Part shown: one piece after another, positions 46,497-55,415 of the stretch
Layout of the letters: each line of letters opens with the position of its first letter
Position numbering within the stretch: the stretch's first letter is position 1
Assembly (NCBI RefSeq): GCF_001953885.1
Contig: NZ_MQUS01000023.1
Location: forward strand, 62,001-126,000
Source of the DNA: Streptomyces sp. IMTB 2501
GTDB lineage: Bacteria > Actinomycetota > Actinomycetes > Streptomycetales > Streptomycetaceae
Direction: 5' to 3'
Length of the DNA stretch: 64,000 nucleotides
Translations under genes and position numbers: made by a program
Notes under the pieces: generated by a model
What the model was told of the DNA's origin: nothing
Database searches by the model: none
The model's input: the letters and a program-made list of their open reading frames with translations, nothing else

Positions 46497-46895
46497 TCAG
46501 AGCGCCCCGGTCGCCGCGTCCGCCGTGGCTGGGGCGGTGGGCTTGTCGCGCATGCCCAGGCGTAGGTGCTCGACGTGGTAGAGGGCCTGTTCCAGGAGTT
46601 CGGCGACGTGGTTGTCGTACAGGGCATAGATGACGGAGCGGCCCTGGCGTTCGGTCGTGACCAGGCCGAGGTTGCGCAGTAGGCGCAGTTGGTGGGAGCA
46701 GGCGGACTGTTCCATGCCGACGGCGTCGGCCAGTTCGGTGGCGGCGCACGGGCCTTCCTGGAGCCGGGTCAGGATGTGCAGCCGGGAGGGGGTGGCCAGG
46801 GCCTGGAGCGTGCTGGCGACGTGGGCGGCGCCCACGGTTTCCAGACGCTCGCGCGCGGTGCTGGTGGTGGTCTTGGCGTCAGCTCGGTGGCCCAT
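46497..46895 (-). CDS. ArsR/SmtB-family metal-sensing repressor (alpha5 type)
   Basis: 132 residues. Winged helix HVASTLQALATPSRLHILTRLQEG ... ELADAVGMEQSACSHQLRLLRNLGLVTTERQGRSVIYALYD. The C-terminal helix has D-x-H-x10-H-x2-H (DNHVAELLEQALYHVEH), the exact ligand spacing of the CzrA/SmtB alpha5 zinc/cobalt site. Metal binding should release it from the CATGAA-type dyad in the divergent gap and de-repress the P-type ATPase. The ATG at 46895 is preferred: the AGGA RBS sits 8 nt upstream, whereas it overlaps the ATG at 46904. Confidence 0.9.
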   Translation of the reverse strand: MGHRADAKTTTSTARERLETVGAAHVASTLQALATPSRLHILTRLQEGPCAATELADAVGMEQSACSHQLRLLRNLGLVTTERQGRSVIYALYDNHVAELLEQALYHVEHLRLGMRDKPTAPATADAATGAL

Positions 46896-46920
46896 GGCAT
46901 TCATCCTACGGAGTCGGTTT

Positions 46921-46946
46921 CATGAACGCATGAATGAGTCTTCATG
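46921..46946. promoter_or_regulatory. ArsR/SmtB operator
   Basis: CATGAA-N6-TTCATG (46929-46946) with an extra CATGAA half-site at 46921-46926, in the 152-bp divergent gap. TGAA/TTCA dyads are the usual SmtB/CzrA-type targets. Confidence 0.7.
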
Positions 46947-47047
46947 TAGTCCTGTACGGTGTAGGGAGCGGTGCCCCGGTGTGTCCGGCTGTCCGCGACC
47001 TCGTCATGCCGTTTTGCCGTCGTCCGTCGTGAAGGACCTCCGTTCCG

Positions 47048-49024
47048 ATGACCTCCTCCACTCTCACCCCGCCCGCACCTGCTCAGGCCGCGCGTGAGGG
47101 CACCGCGCTGCGGCGTCGTACCCGTGTCCTCGCGCTGCCCGAGGCCCGTTGGGCGGCTGCCGCTCTGGTCCTGTACCTGCTGGCGCTGCCCTTGCAGCTG
47201 ACGGGTGCCCCGTCCTGGGCGTGGGGGCCGCTGTACGTGCTGACCTATGCGGCCGGAGGCTGGGAGCCGGGTTGGGCCGGTCTTCGGGCGCTGAAGGAGA
47301 AGACGCTCGACGTCGACCTGTTGATGGTGGTCGCGGCGCTCGGGGCGGCGGCGATCGGCCAGGTGATGGACGGCGCGCTGCTGATCGTCATCTTCGCCAC
47401 CTCCGGCGCGCTGGAGGCCCTCGCCACCGCCCGCACCGCCGAATCGGTGCGCGGTCTGCTCGACCTGGCACCGGCCATGGCCACCCGGCTCACGGCGTCC
47501 GGCGAAGAGGAGGCCGTCGCGGTGGAGTCTCTGGCCGTGGGCGACACCGTCCTCGTGCGGCCAGGCGAGCGCGTCGGTGCTGACGGGAGGGTCCTGGACG
47601 GCGCGAGTGATGTCGACCAGGCGACCATCACCGGTGAGCCGCTGCCCGTGGCCAAGGTGAGGGGCGACGAGGTCTTCGCCGGCACCCTGAACGGCACCGG
47701 TGCCCTGCGGGTGCGCGTCGAGCGGGACGCCTCCGACTCGGTGATCGCCCGGATCGTGCGCATGGTGGAGGAGGCGTCCGAGACCAAGGCGCCGACCCAG
47801 CTGTTCATCGAGAAGGTCGAACAGCGCTACTCGCTCGGCATGGTGGCCGCGACCCTCGCTGTCTTCTTGGTGCCTCTCGCCTTCGGCGCGGCCCTGACCG
47901 GCTCGCTGCTGCGAGCGATGACGTTCATGATCGTGGCCTCGCCGTGCGCGGTCGTCCTGGCGACCATGCCGCCGCTGCTGTCCGCCATCGCCAATGCCGG
48001 ACGGCACGGTGTGCTGGTGAAGTCCGCAGTGGTCATGGAGCGCCTCGGCGAGGTCGAGGCGGTCGCGCTGGACAAGACCGGCACGCTGACCGAGGGCACC
48101 CCGCGCGTCACGGACGTCCGCCCGCTCGCCGGAGCCGGGCTGGACGAGAACCGGCTGCTGAGGCTCGCCGCGGCGGCGGAGCACCCGAGCGAGCATCCGC
48201 TGGCGCGGGCGGTGGTCGACGCGGCGCGTGAACGGGGCCTGGACCTGCCGGTGGTGGAGGACTTCGGCTCCACGCCCGGCGTCGGGATCACCGCGACCGT
48301 CGACGGACGCAAGGTCGCCGTCGGGGCGCCGGCGCGGCTGCTGGACGGGGCCGAGGACCCGCGATCCGCACGGGCCACGGTGGTCGCCGGTGAGCTGGAG
48401 GACGGCGGCCGGACCGCCGTCCTGGTCACCGTCGACGGCACCCCGGCCGGGCTGCTGGGCCTCGCCGACCGGCTGCGTGCCGACGCCGCAGCGACCGTGT
48501 CCACCCTGACCGCCCTCACCGGTGCCGCGCCTGTGCTGGTGACCGGCGACAATTCCCGTGCTGCCGCCCGTCTGGCCGCCGAGGTCGGTATCGACGACGT
48601 ACGGGCCGGGCTGCTGCCCCAGCACAAGGTGGCCGCCGTGCGGGAGTTGGAGCGGTCGGGCCGCAAGGTGATGGTCGTCGGTGACGGTGTCAACGACGCA
48701 CCGGCTCTGGCCGCTGCGCATGCCGGTGTCGCCATGGGCCGGGCGGGCTCCGATCTCGCGCTGGAGACGGCCGACGCGGTGATCGTCCGCGACGAACTCC
48801 GCACCGTTCCGGCCGTGATCGGGCTGTCCCGGCGTGCCCGCACGCTCGTCGTGCAGAACCTGGTCGTCGCGGGTGTCTTCATCGCGGGGCTGGTCGCCTG
48901 GGACCTGATCGGCACCCTGCCGCTGCCGCTGGGCGTGGCCGGCCACGAGGGCTCCACCGTCATCGTCGGTCTCAACGGGCTTCGACTGCTGCGCGAGGCG
49001 GCGTGGCGGCGGGCAGCCGAGTGA
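47048..49024 (+). CDS. P1B-4-type heavy-metal (Co/Ni/Fe) efflux ATPase
   Basis: 658 residues. Short N-terminus without a Cys-rich metal-binding domain, membrane motif SPC (Ser298-Pro299-Cys300), phosphorylation site Asp342 in LDKTGTLTEG, HP motif EHPSEHPLARAV, and the hinge VMVVGDGVNDAPALAAA. The final helices carry HEGSTVIVGLNGLRLL (His633). SPC plus HEG(S/G)T defines the P1B-4 group, known for cobalt, nickel and ferrous iron export (for example CtpD/CtpJ). Divergent alpha5-site ArsR regulator and downstream ferredoxin-like gene fit a metal homeostasis unit. Confidence 0.92.
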   Translation: MTSSTLTPPAPAQAAREGTALRRRTRVLALPEARWAAAALVLYLLALPLQLTGAPSWAWGPLYVLTYAAGGWEPGWAGLRALKEKTLDVDLLMVVAALGAAAIGQVMDGALLIVIFATSGALEALATARTAESVRGLLDLAPAMATRLTASGEEEAVAVESLAVGDTVLVRPGERVGADGRVLDGASDVDQATITGEPLPVAKVRGDEVFAGTLNGTGALRVRVERDASDSVIARIVRMVEEASETKAPTQLFIEKVEQRYSLGMVAATLAVFLVPLAFGAALTGSLLRAMTFMIVASPCAVVLATMPPLLSAIANAGRHGVLVKSAVVMERLGEVEAVALDKTGTLTEGTPRVTDVRPLAGAGLDENRLLRLAAAAEHPSEHPLARAVVDAARERGLDLPVVEDFGSTPGVGITATVDGRKVAVGAPARLLDGAEDPRSARATVVAGELEDGGRTAVLVTVDGTPAGLLGLADRLRADAAATVSTLTALTGAAPVLVTGDNSRAAARLAAEVGIDDVRAGLLPQHKVAAVRELERSGRKVMVVGDGVNDAPALAAAHAGVAMGRAGSDLALETADAVIVRDELRTVPAVIGLSRRARTLVVQNLVVAGVFIAGLVAWDLIGTLPLPLGVAGHEGSTVIVGLNGLRLLREAAWRRAAE

Positions 49025-49422
49025 GCCGACGCAAGCCCCCGGTCCCGGTGCGGGACGAGCCCCGGTGCACGGTCACCGTGTGCCGGGGCTGCTGCTGCGG
49101 CACCCCCAAGATCCTCGGAGTCGACAGCACCGCCCAACTCGCCACATTCAAGGCAGAGTTGGCCGCAGTCGCCCGGGTCCGAGCGGTGAACTGCCTCGAC
49201 ACCTGCGAGCAGGCGAACGTCATTGTGGTCCAGCCGTCCTCTGCCGGCCGGGCCGCGGGCGGCCGACCGGTATGGCTCGGGCTGGTCAACGACCCCGACG
49301 CGACGGCCGACATCGTCCGCTGGGTCCGCTCCGGAGGCCCTGGGCTCGCCGACCCGCCCGCCACCCTGGACCTGTACGAGTTCGCTCCGTCGCGGCGAGT
49401 CCGCCGAGGCGCCGAGCGCTGA
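49021..49422 (+). CDS. thioredoxin-like [2Fe-2S] ferredoxin-type protein
   Basis: 133 residues, starting at a GTG that overlaps the ATPase stop (GTGA). CTVTVCRGCCCGTPK followed by VNCLDTCEQANVIVVQPS gives the paired cysteine clusters of (2Fe-2S) ferredoxin domain proteins with a thioredoxin fold. Close coupling to a P1B-4 ATPase suggests it binds or senses the exported metal, or links export to Fe-S status; this is inference. Confidence 0.82.
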   Translation: MSRRKPPVPVRDEPRCTVTVCRGCCCGTPKILGVDSTAQLATFKAELAAVARVRAVNCLDTCEQANVIVVQPSSAGRAAGGRPVWLGLVNDPDATADIVRWVRSGGPGLADPPATLDLYEFAPSRRVRRGAER

Positions 49423-49563
49423 GCGGCCGAGGCCGCTTCGCCTGGCCGGTGGCCGTACGCGCAGGTCGGGGGCGGGGCACCGAAGACCGAGTGCCCCGCG
49501 CTGATTCCGGTCGGCGTTCGTGCGGTGGCGCTGAGGCCATCGACTACCTGGTCACGTCCTGCG

Positions 49564-50106
49564 CTACGTTCTGGTCCTCTCCGGTTGCTCCGGCTGGTAG
49601 GCGCGGACCGCGTCGGTCATCGGCTTGCCGAAGCTCATGTCGCCCGTCGGGATGGGGCTGCCGTCGAGGGAGAGGACCATCTTGGCCTCGTCAGGGCCGG
49701 CGCTCAGGGTGCAGGTCACTCCGTGGGCGGCGGCGGGCTCGAAGCCGAAGCGCGGGTAGTACGTCGGGTGGCCGAGGACGGTCACCGTGCGTTCGCCCGT
49801 GTTCCGCGCCGTGTCGAGTGCGGCGCGGATGAGGGCGGAGCCGACTCCGAGGCCCTGGTGTTCGGGAGCCACCGACACCGGGGCGAGTGCGAGGGACGGG
49901 GCGGTTCCGATGCTCGCGCGGGTGAGGAGGGCGTGGGCGATGACCCTGCCGTGGTCGTCCTCGGCGACGAGGGAGAGCTCCGGGATCCAGCACACGTCCG
50001 TGCGCAGGGCGTCGACGAGTTCGGCGTCCTCGGGGGAGCCGAATGCCCGGGTGATGACCTCCCGTACGTGTGGGGCGTCGTTCGGGGCCTCGGTCCTGAT
50101 CTTCAT
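49564..50106 (-). CDS. GNAT-family N-acetyltransferase (YhbS-like)
   Basis: 180 residues. MKIRTEAPNDAPHVREVITRAFGSPEDAELVDALR, acetyl-CoA motif LAPVSVAPEHQGLGVGSALIRAALDTA, then VTVLGHPTYYPRFGFEPAAAHGVTC. The YYPRFGF block is typical of the YhbS-like branch (predicted small-molecule acetyltransferases). Complete; leftward, convergent with the ferredoxin gene. Confidence 0.88.
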   Translation of the reverse strand: MKIRTEAPNDAPHVREVITRAFGSPEDAELVDALRTDVCWIPELSLVAEDDHGRVIAHALLTRASIGTAPSLALAPVSVAPEHQGLGVGSALIRAALDTARNTGERTVTVLGHPTYYPRFGFEPAAAHGVTCTLSAGPDEAKMVLSLDGSPIPTGDMSFGKPMTDAVRAYQPEQPERTRT

Positions 50107-50149
50107 GGTGATGGGGGGGGGCCTCTCAAGTTGGTCTGGTGGCGTCGTG

Positions 50150-50593
50150 TCAGAGGGAGAGCAGTGCGCGGTGGGCGATGTCCGTGCCCGTGCCGTGGAG
50201 CGGTCTGAGGGCCAGGCGCACCAGAGCGAGCGGGTTGTCGTCTCCCGCGATGCGGTTGGCGCTGAGTTCGCCGCAGGCCAGGCACTGGTGGATCAGCATC
50301 CACTCGCCATCGGCGCGCGCGGACATGCTCATGGCCTCCATACGGCCCCGGCAGGTGGAGGCGCGGTCCCCCGGGATGCGGTGGTCGACGTGCAGGCTGG
50401 CCAGGCAGTTCGGGCAGTGGTTGCGGTGTGCGGTGCCCGGGGTGTCGAGGGACACGTCGAGGCGGCAGCCGACGCACTTGAAGTCGCCTGCGCGGTGGCC
50501 GCCTTGTGTGTGGAGCACGTCCTTGTGCCGCTGTGAGCGGCGCCGCCGGGTCGAGGACTGACTGCTGCGGGGGGTGTTGTTGTGCCGTGGCAC
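50150..50593 (-). CDS. RNHCP-domain zinc-ribbon protein (paralogue 2)
   Basis: 147 residues from a GTG with AGGAGG 7 nt upstream. A basic N-terminal tail (RSSQSSTRRRRSQRHKD) precedes FKCVGCRLDVSL ... HRNHCPNCLASLHVD ... STCRGRMEAMSM, and a second CxxC in HQCLACGELSANRIAGDDN. The RNHCPxC motif names the family; paired CxxC motifs predict a zinc ribbon. Function of the family is not established. Second of a tandem pair, 23 bp after its paralogue. Confidence 0.88.
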   Translation of the reverse strand: MPRHNNTPRSSQSSTRRRRSQRHKDVLHTQGGHRAGDFKCVGCRLDVSLDTPGTAHRNHCPNCLASLHVDHRIPGDRASTCRGRMEAMSMSARADGEWMLIHQCLACGELSANRIAGDDNPLALVRLALRPLHGTGTDIAHRALLSL

Positions 50594-50616
50594 GGTCGTC
50601 TCCTCCTTCCGGCCCG

Positions 50617-50982
50617 TCACAGGGCGCCGAACGCTTCGAGCGGGAACGGCGGTTGGGCGAGCGGGCGGACGGCGATGCGCATGAGGATGAGCTGGTTGTC
50701 GTCCGCGCAGATCGGGTTGGAGGTGAGTTCGTCGCAGCGTACGCAGCGGTGGATGAGCATCCAGTCGCCGGTGCGCAGTACGGCGATGGCGATCGGCGAC
50801 ATCTGCCCGTGGCAGTCGTTCGGGCCGCCCTCGACATGGTCGGTGACGTGCCGGGAGTGGAGGCACGACGGGCAGTGGTTGCGCCGAGTGCCGTCGGCGG
50901 TGGCGGCGGTCACGGTGAGGCCGCACCGTACGCAGGCGAAGGTGTCGATCTTGAGGGTGTGGAACGGGTTGTGGGTGGACAC
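50617..50982 (-). CDS. RNHCP-domain zinc-ribbon protein (paralogue 1)
   Basis: 121 residues from a GTG with AAGGAG at 7 nt. FACVRCGLTVTA ... RRNHCPSCLHSRHV ... NDCHGQMSPIAIAV ... HRCVRCDELTSNPICADDNQLILMRIAVRPLAQPPFP. Same domain plan and spacing as the downstream paralogue, including ICADDN/IAGDDN and the xRPL end, so the pair arose by tandem duplication; this copy lacks the basic tail. Confidence 0.88.
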   Translation of the reverse strand: MSTHNPFHTLKIDTFACVRCGLTVTAATADGTRRNHCPSCLHSRHVTDHVEGGPNDCHGQMSPIAIAVLRTGDWMLIHRCVRCDELTSNPICADDNQLILMRIAVRPLAQPPFPLEAFGAL

Positions 50983-51314
50983 CCGGGTGCTCCTTGCTGA
51001 GAGACGAGATGGCAGCAAGAGCAGGCCGAGCGGCCTCGCCGATCAGGAGCCACACGCATCTGCCACGGCCTTACGGAAGGCGTGGGGCGTGGGCTGCCAA
51101 GGCACCGGATGCTCACGTCCGGTCGCCGCGCGGAATCGGCGGCGGAGAGACCGGAGTGTTACGCGGTGCGGTGAGGCGCGCTCGGCGCGGGCCGGGTCAT
51201 AGACACACCCTTTCGAAGGCACGAAGCCCCAGTGGCCGGGTGGTATGACCCGGTATGCGATCAGAAGTACGGGAGTCAGGGTAACGACTCGCGCGAAGCC
51301 CTGGCCAATGAATA
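50983..51314. other. upstream region of the RNHCP pair
   Basis: 330 bp. A minus-strand frame (51043-51435) is open, but its sequence is not convincing. No zinc-repressor box was recognised. Confidence 0.4.
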
Positions 51315-51719
51315 TTGGGGAGAAGCACCGGCATGCGGGCGGTCGGTGGCTCGGTGGGCGGTTTTCTGCCTGTTGGGTCTGTTCAGGTCCATGCGCATTG
51401 GTGTGGCTTCGAATGGACCCGGCCACGCCTGCCACGCCTGCTCCGTGACCACAGCGGCCTGCTCGCCTGGGCGGTCACCGCCTTCACCCACATCACCCTC
51501 GGCAACCTCCACCTCGTCACCACACCCGGCGGCATCGACGCCGCCCCGGCCACCGCCAGCGCCTCCAATGCCAACGTCACCCTTGTCTTCGCTGTCCAGG
51601 CCCTGTGCCTCTTCCTCATGGTCCTGGCCGCCCCCGCTTTGATCCGCTGGATCCTCCACCGCCGCTCTACCGCCCGACCCGGAGCCGGTCCGATGCCGCC
51701 CCGCGCCGAGGACACGTAG
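51315..51719 (+). CDS. possible small membrane protein
   Basis: 134-codon frame. The second half is protein-like, with two hydrophobic segments (GLLAWAVTAFTHITLGNLHLV and LVFAVQALCLFLMVLAAPALIRWIL) separated by a Thr/Ala-rich loop. The first third looks unstructured, and the true start is uncertain. No family recognised. Confidence 0.4.
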   Translation: MGRSTGMRAVGGSVGGFLPVGSVQVHAHWCGFEWTRPRLPRLLRDHSGLLAWAVTAFTHITLGNLHLVTTPGGIDAAPATASASNANVTLVFAVQALCLFLMVLAAPALIRWILHRRSTARPGAGPMPPRAEDT

Positions 51720-52016
51720 CGGATGGCACGACGGCAGGGATCCCGGTGCCGGCCGAACGCTGAAACCACAGGACCGTTCTTCCGGTGTGCCGACCGGGGG
51801 TCTCTTGATCGCATCTGTGCTGACCTGCGGGGACGCCTCTCCGTAGGTCTCACCCAGGCGGTCCGCACCCGCAAGGTGTGCGCACCCGACGGCCGAGCCC
51901 GGTGCGCGCCGTCGCCCGTCTCACGCTTGCTGTGTGTGCCGGGTGAGCACCTGTGAATCGATGTCTTACGAGCTGGAAACGAGGGGCCTGCCGGGCCGTA
52001 TCTAGCCTCAAGGGGT

Positions 52017-53975
52017 ATGACGGGGAACCGAATCCGCAGACCTGACCAGTCCGTCCGCCTTCCCGGCTGGGGCTCCATCCGTGGCCGAGTGGCCGTCGTC
52101 CTTGCCGTACCCACCTGCCTGCTCCTCGCCCTGACCGGGCTGGCCGTCTCCGACCGTATCCACGACTGGTCCGCGGCTCGGGCCACAGAGTCCCAGGTCG
52201 GCGTCCTCCTACAGGTGCAGGACCTCATCCGTGAACTCCAGCGGGAACGCGGTCTCACCAACGGTCTGCTGGGCGGCGCCGAGGCGTACCGGGACGATGT
52301 CCACAGGCAGCGGGCGCGCACCGATGAGGCCCGCATGTCGTTGAGTGCGGCGTTCTCGGGGGAGAGTGGTGATCTGCCGGGGGCTGCGGCCTCTGCCCTC
52401 CGCCGGGCCCAGCTTCCCCTCTCCGGCCTCATCAGCACCCGTTCCGGCGTCGACACCGGCACCGCCGACCGCGCCGCCACCCTCCGCTTCTACACCCGGG
52501 CCATCAACGGCCTGATCGACGCCGAATCGGCCGGCGCGCCCGCCGTCGACCGCCGTATCGCCCAAGGCGTGCAGGCATTGCAGGCCCTCGCCCGCGCCAC
52601 GGAGGCCGTCGCCCTCGAACGCGGCTCCCTGAACGGAGTGTTCGCGGCGCGACGCTTCCACTCCGGCGAGTACCTCGACTTCACCGATATCCGGGCCACG
52701 CGCGTCGCCGCGCTCGGCCAGTTCCGCCAACTCGCCGACAGCGCACAGGAGTCCGCACTCGAACAAGCCTTCAAGACGTCCGCCGCCGGCCGCGTCAGCG
52801 CTTACGAGGCCAAGGCCGAGTCGGGGGCCGACGGCTCGCGCCTCGATGTCGCCCCGGTCCGCTGGTGGGCCGACATGACGGTGCTCGTCGACGACCTGCA
52901 CGGCGTGCAGAAACAGGTCGGCGACGACGTACGAGCACGCGCGGGCCAGGTGGGCGACGCGGCCACCCGGCAGCTCATCGGTTTCCTGACCCTGGGTTCA
53001 CTGATCCTCGCCGTGGCCGGTGGGCTCGCGGTGCTCTCGGCTCGCTCCATCACTCGCCCTCTGGGTGCCCTGGCAGACGAGGCCGACGCGGTCGCCGGCA
53101 CGAGGTTGCCGGACGTGGTCAAGTACATTCAGGAGGCCGACCCCGACACCCCACCACCCGCGGACCCCGACCCGGCCGAAGTACCCGGCACCGCAAGGGA
53201 GATCACCCGGCTGGCAGCCGCGCTGCGCAACGTCGAGCGCACCGCCGTCGGCCTCGCCGCCGAACAGGCCGTCCTGCGCCGCAACAGCACCGAGTCCCTG
53301 GCCGGCCTCGGCCTGCGCAACCAGGCGCTCCTCACTCGACAACTCGGCCTGATCACCATTCTGGAGAGCCAGGAGCTCGACCCGGACGCTCTCGCCGAGC
53401 TCTTCGAACTCGATCATCTGGCCACGCGCATGCGCCGTAACGCCGAGTCCCTGCTCATCCTCGCCGGCGAGGGGCCGCCGACGCGTCCATGGCCTGGCAC
53501 GACCACCGTCGCCGAGGTGGTGCAGTCGGCCGTGTCCGAGGTCGAGCAATACCAGCGGGTCGCTCTCACCGGCGTCGAGCCGTGCCGTGTCCGAGGCCAC
53601 TGTGTCGCAGAACTCTCGCATCTTCTGGCCGAGTTGGTGGAGAACGCCCTGATGTTCAGTCCGCCCACGCAGCGCGTCGAGGTCTGCGGCTGGCGGGACG
53701 GCGGCGAATACTGTCTTGCCGTGATCGACCAAGGAATAGGGATGACTGCCGAGCGGATGGCTCAGGCCAACGCCCTGCTGTCCGGCAAGGGCAGCTCACT
53801 GCTCGCGACACCCACCAGGTTCCTGGGCCACCACGTCGTCGGCGCGCTCGCGACCCGGCTCGGCGCCCAGGTCGAGCTGCGGCCCACAGAGGGTACAGGC
53901 GTCACGGCCTATGTCGCCCTGCCCGCCGCACTCGTCCAGCAGCCGGACATCTCAGCCGCGACAGCCACCACATGA
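52017..53975 (+). CDS. nitrate/nitrite-sensor-domain histidine kinase (CvnA-like)
   Basis: 652 residues. TM1 (VAVVLAVPTCLLLALTGLAV), an extracellular NIT domain (about 60-300; ELQRERGLTNGLLGG, ALERGSLNGVF), TM2 (QLIGFLTLGSLILAVAGGLAVL), HAMP-like linker, a DHp-like helix FELDHLATRMRRNAESLLILAG and an ATPase domain (LSHLLAELVENALMFSPP, VIDQGIGMTAERM). This is the plan of CvnA of Streptomyces conservons. The usual following genes (roadblock/LC7, DUF742, small GTPase) are absent here, making it an orphan. Signal unknown. Confidence 0.88.
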   Translation: MTGNRIRRPDQSVRLPGWGSIRGRVAVVLAVPTCLLLALTGLAVSDRIHDWSAARATESQVGVLLQVQDLIRELQRERGLTNGLLGGAEAYRDDVHRQRARTDEARMSLSAAFSGESGDLPGAAASALRRAQLPLSGLISTRSGVDTGTADRAATLRFYTRAINGLIDAESAGAPAVDRRIAQGVQALQALARATEAVALERGSLNGVFAARRFHSGEYLDFTDIRATRVAALGQFRQLADSAQESALEQAFKTSAAGRVSAYEAKAESGADGSRLDVAPVRWWADMTVLVDDLHGVQKQVGDDVRARAGQVGDAATRQLIGFLTLGSLILAVAGGLAVLSARSITRPLGALADEADAVAGTRLPDVVKYIQEADPDTPPPADPDPAEVPGTAREITRLAAALRNVERTAVGLAAEQAVLRRNSTESLAGLGLRNQALLTRQLGLITILESQELDPDALAELFELDHLATRMRRNAESLLILAGEGPPTRPWPGTTTVAEVVQSAVSEVEQYQRVALTGVEPCRVRGHCVAELSHLLAELVENALMFSPPTQRVEVCGWRDGGEYCLAVIDQGIGMTAERMAQANALLSGKGSSLLATPTRFLGHHVVGALATRLGAQVELRPTEGTGVTAYVALPAALVQQPDISAATATT

Positions 53976-54162
53976 CGGCCCACCGACGTCCCACCGGCGG
54001 GCCGTCTGTGTTCAGCTGCGTCATGGTCGCGGATGCCCGCCATAGGTACACGGAAGCCGCGGACACCCTCGCGAGGGCCGCCATGCCGGGCCATGAGGCC
54101 CGTGGAAGCCGCCAAGCCGCCAAGCCGACATGGCGAGCGTGAGAACGTCGGTGACAGTGGCC
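53976..54162. other. short intergenic gap
   Basis: No feature seen. Confidence 0.35.
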
Positions 54163-54426
54163 TCAAGAGGGGGCGCGCCCTGGCTGCACGGCCCGGTGGT
54201 GGTACTCGTACAGACCATCGATGTGCGGGCCGGGCAGTTCCAGGGTCCGTTCGTGGTCGCGGATCAGGGACAGGCTGCGCAGGGCCACGTCCACGCCGGG
54301 CGCTTCGGGGGTGTCGTAGCGTTCGTCGTCGAGGGCGGCCTCGTGGACGAAATCCACCGCCGTCCGGATGCCTCGTTCTCCCGGCACAGCGCGGCCGACG
54401 CCAGCCGTCACAACCCGACGTAACCC
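54163..54426 (-). pseudogene. possible C-terminal remnant of an unknown protein
   Basis: Minus-strand frame with good composition: RAVPGERGIRTAVDFVHEAALDDERYDTPEAPGVDVALRSLSLIRDHERTLELPGPHIDGLYEYHHRAV to a stop at 54163. No start codon with an RBS; the upstream part is low quality, so it looks like the end of a lost gene. Family not recognised. Confidence 0.4.
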
Positions 54427-54538
54427 GCGCCGCCAAAGATCTCCAGCGGAGGCGCAGCCCCCCGTTTCCCGCACCGCGGGACCCGCTCCTGGAGCCGTCG
54501 AAGCGCCGGCCGAGGCCCTGACCTCGGCGCGGTAGGGG

Positions 54539-55294
54539 CTACTGGTTGTCTTGCGGGTCGGCTTGCAGCAGTTCCAGGATGTCGCGGAGGTTGTGCTCGA
54601 ACAGCGGCTCGGGATCGGTCAGGGCGAAGTTCAGGTGTCCGAACACCTCCACGGACACCACGCCGTACAGGCGGGACCAGGCGAGGACGAAGACGTACAG
54701 CGTTTCCAGGGGCGGCTGTTCGGAGCCCAGGTGCTCCCGCATCTCCTCCAGCTGGGGGAGCCAGTCCAGGTCGAGGGTGCCGGGCTCGGGTCGCGAGAGG
54801 ATGCCCGTACGCCAGAATTCCGTCATCAGGTCGACGAAGACGCCGCCGAAGCGCCAACTGGCCGCGTGGCAGGGGTCGCCCGGTGCGCAGTCGGCGTCGG
54901 GCATCGGCTTGCTGAAGATGAGGGCGAACTCCGGCTTGTGGCTCAGCGCCCAGGTCCGTAGGGCTCGGGCCGTGCCGGCGAAGCGGCCTCGCGGGGACTG
55001 CTCGGGTGCCTGGTCGCAGGCATGCCGCAGGGTGGCGGCCAACTCGTCGTAGAGGGAGGCCGTGAGTGCCTGGACCAGCTCGCGGTGGTCGGCGTAGTAG
55101 CGGTACAGGCCCGGCGCGGTCATCCCCATCTCGCGCGCGATGGCGCGCAGGGAGACGGCGGCGGGGCCCTCGTCCACCAGCAACTGGCGTGCGTGGCCCA
55201 GGATCTCGGACTTCGTCTCGGCGCGCTGGCGCTCCCGCGCCTCTTCGCGTTGCCGCGCCCGGCGCGTCGACACTGGCGCGAACTCGCTGCTCAC
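54539..55294 (-). CDS. TetR-family regulator with TetR_C_33-like domain
   Basis: 251 residues from a GTG with GGAGAG. HTH region AETKSEILGHARQLLVDEGPAAVSLRAIAREMGMTAPGLYRYYADHRELV, then an all-helical ligand domain (ALSHKPEFALIFSKPMPDAD ... LYVFVLAWSRLYGVVSVEVFGHLN). The WSRLHG/YGxVSxEVFGH block is widely shared among actinomycete TetRs. Divergent from the darcynin operon with a 28-bp palindrome in between, its probable operator. Confidence 0.9.
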   Translation of the reverse strand: MSSEFAPVSTRRARQREEARERQRAETKSEILGHARQLLVDEGPAAVSLRAIAREMGMTAPGLYRYYADHRELVQALTASLYDELAATLRHACDQAPEQSPRGRFAGTARALRTWALSHKPEFALIFSKPMPDADCAPGDPCHAASWRFGGVFVDLMTEFWRTGILSRPEPGTLDLDWLPQLEEMREHLGSEQPPLETLYVFVLAWSRLYGVVSVEVFGHLNFALTDPEPLFEHNLRDILELLQADPQDNQ

Positions 55295-55369
55295 GGCTGT
55301 CTCTCTCCTGCTCTTCGGCGGCTCCGCCAACCGGCCCGTACTTGACAATGTTAACGCCGATCATTTGAA

Positions 55370-55397
55370 GTAAACGCCGTAAGCTTACAGCGTTTAC
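55370..55397. promoter_or_regulatory. 28-bp palindromic TetR operator
   Basis: GTAAACGC (55370-55377) and GCGTTTAC (55390-55397) flank a palindromic core GTAAGCTTAC; 13 of 14 positions per arm are complementary. It lies 18 bp upstream of the darcynin start, where bound TetR would block the promoter. Confidence 0.85.
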
Positions 55398-55415
55398 GTA
55401 CGGGGAGCAGCTGTC

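Noticed and set aside
46901..48946. 681-codon open frame antisense to the P-type ATPase
   Set aside because: Shadow of a gene with all catalytic motifs intact.
50983..51314. Zur-type zinc box upstream of the RNHCP pair
   Set aside because: No AT-rich TGAAAATGATTTTCA-like palindrome is present.
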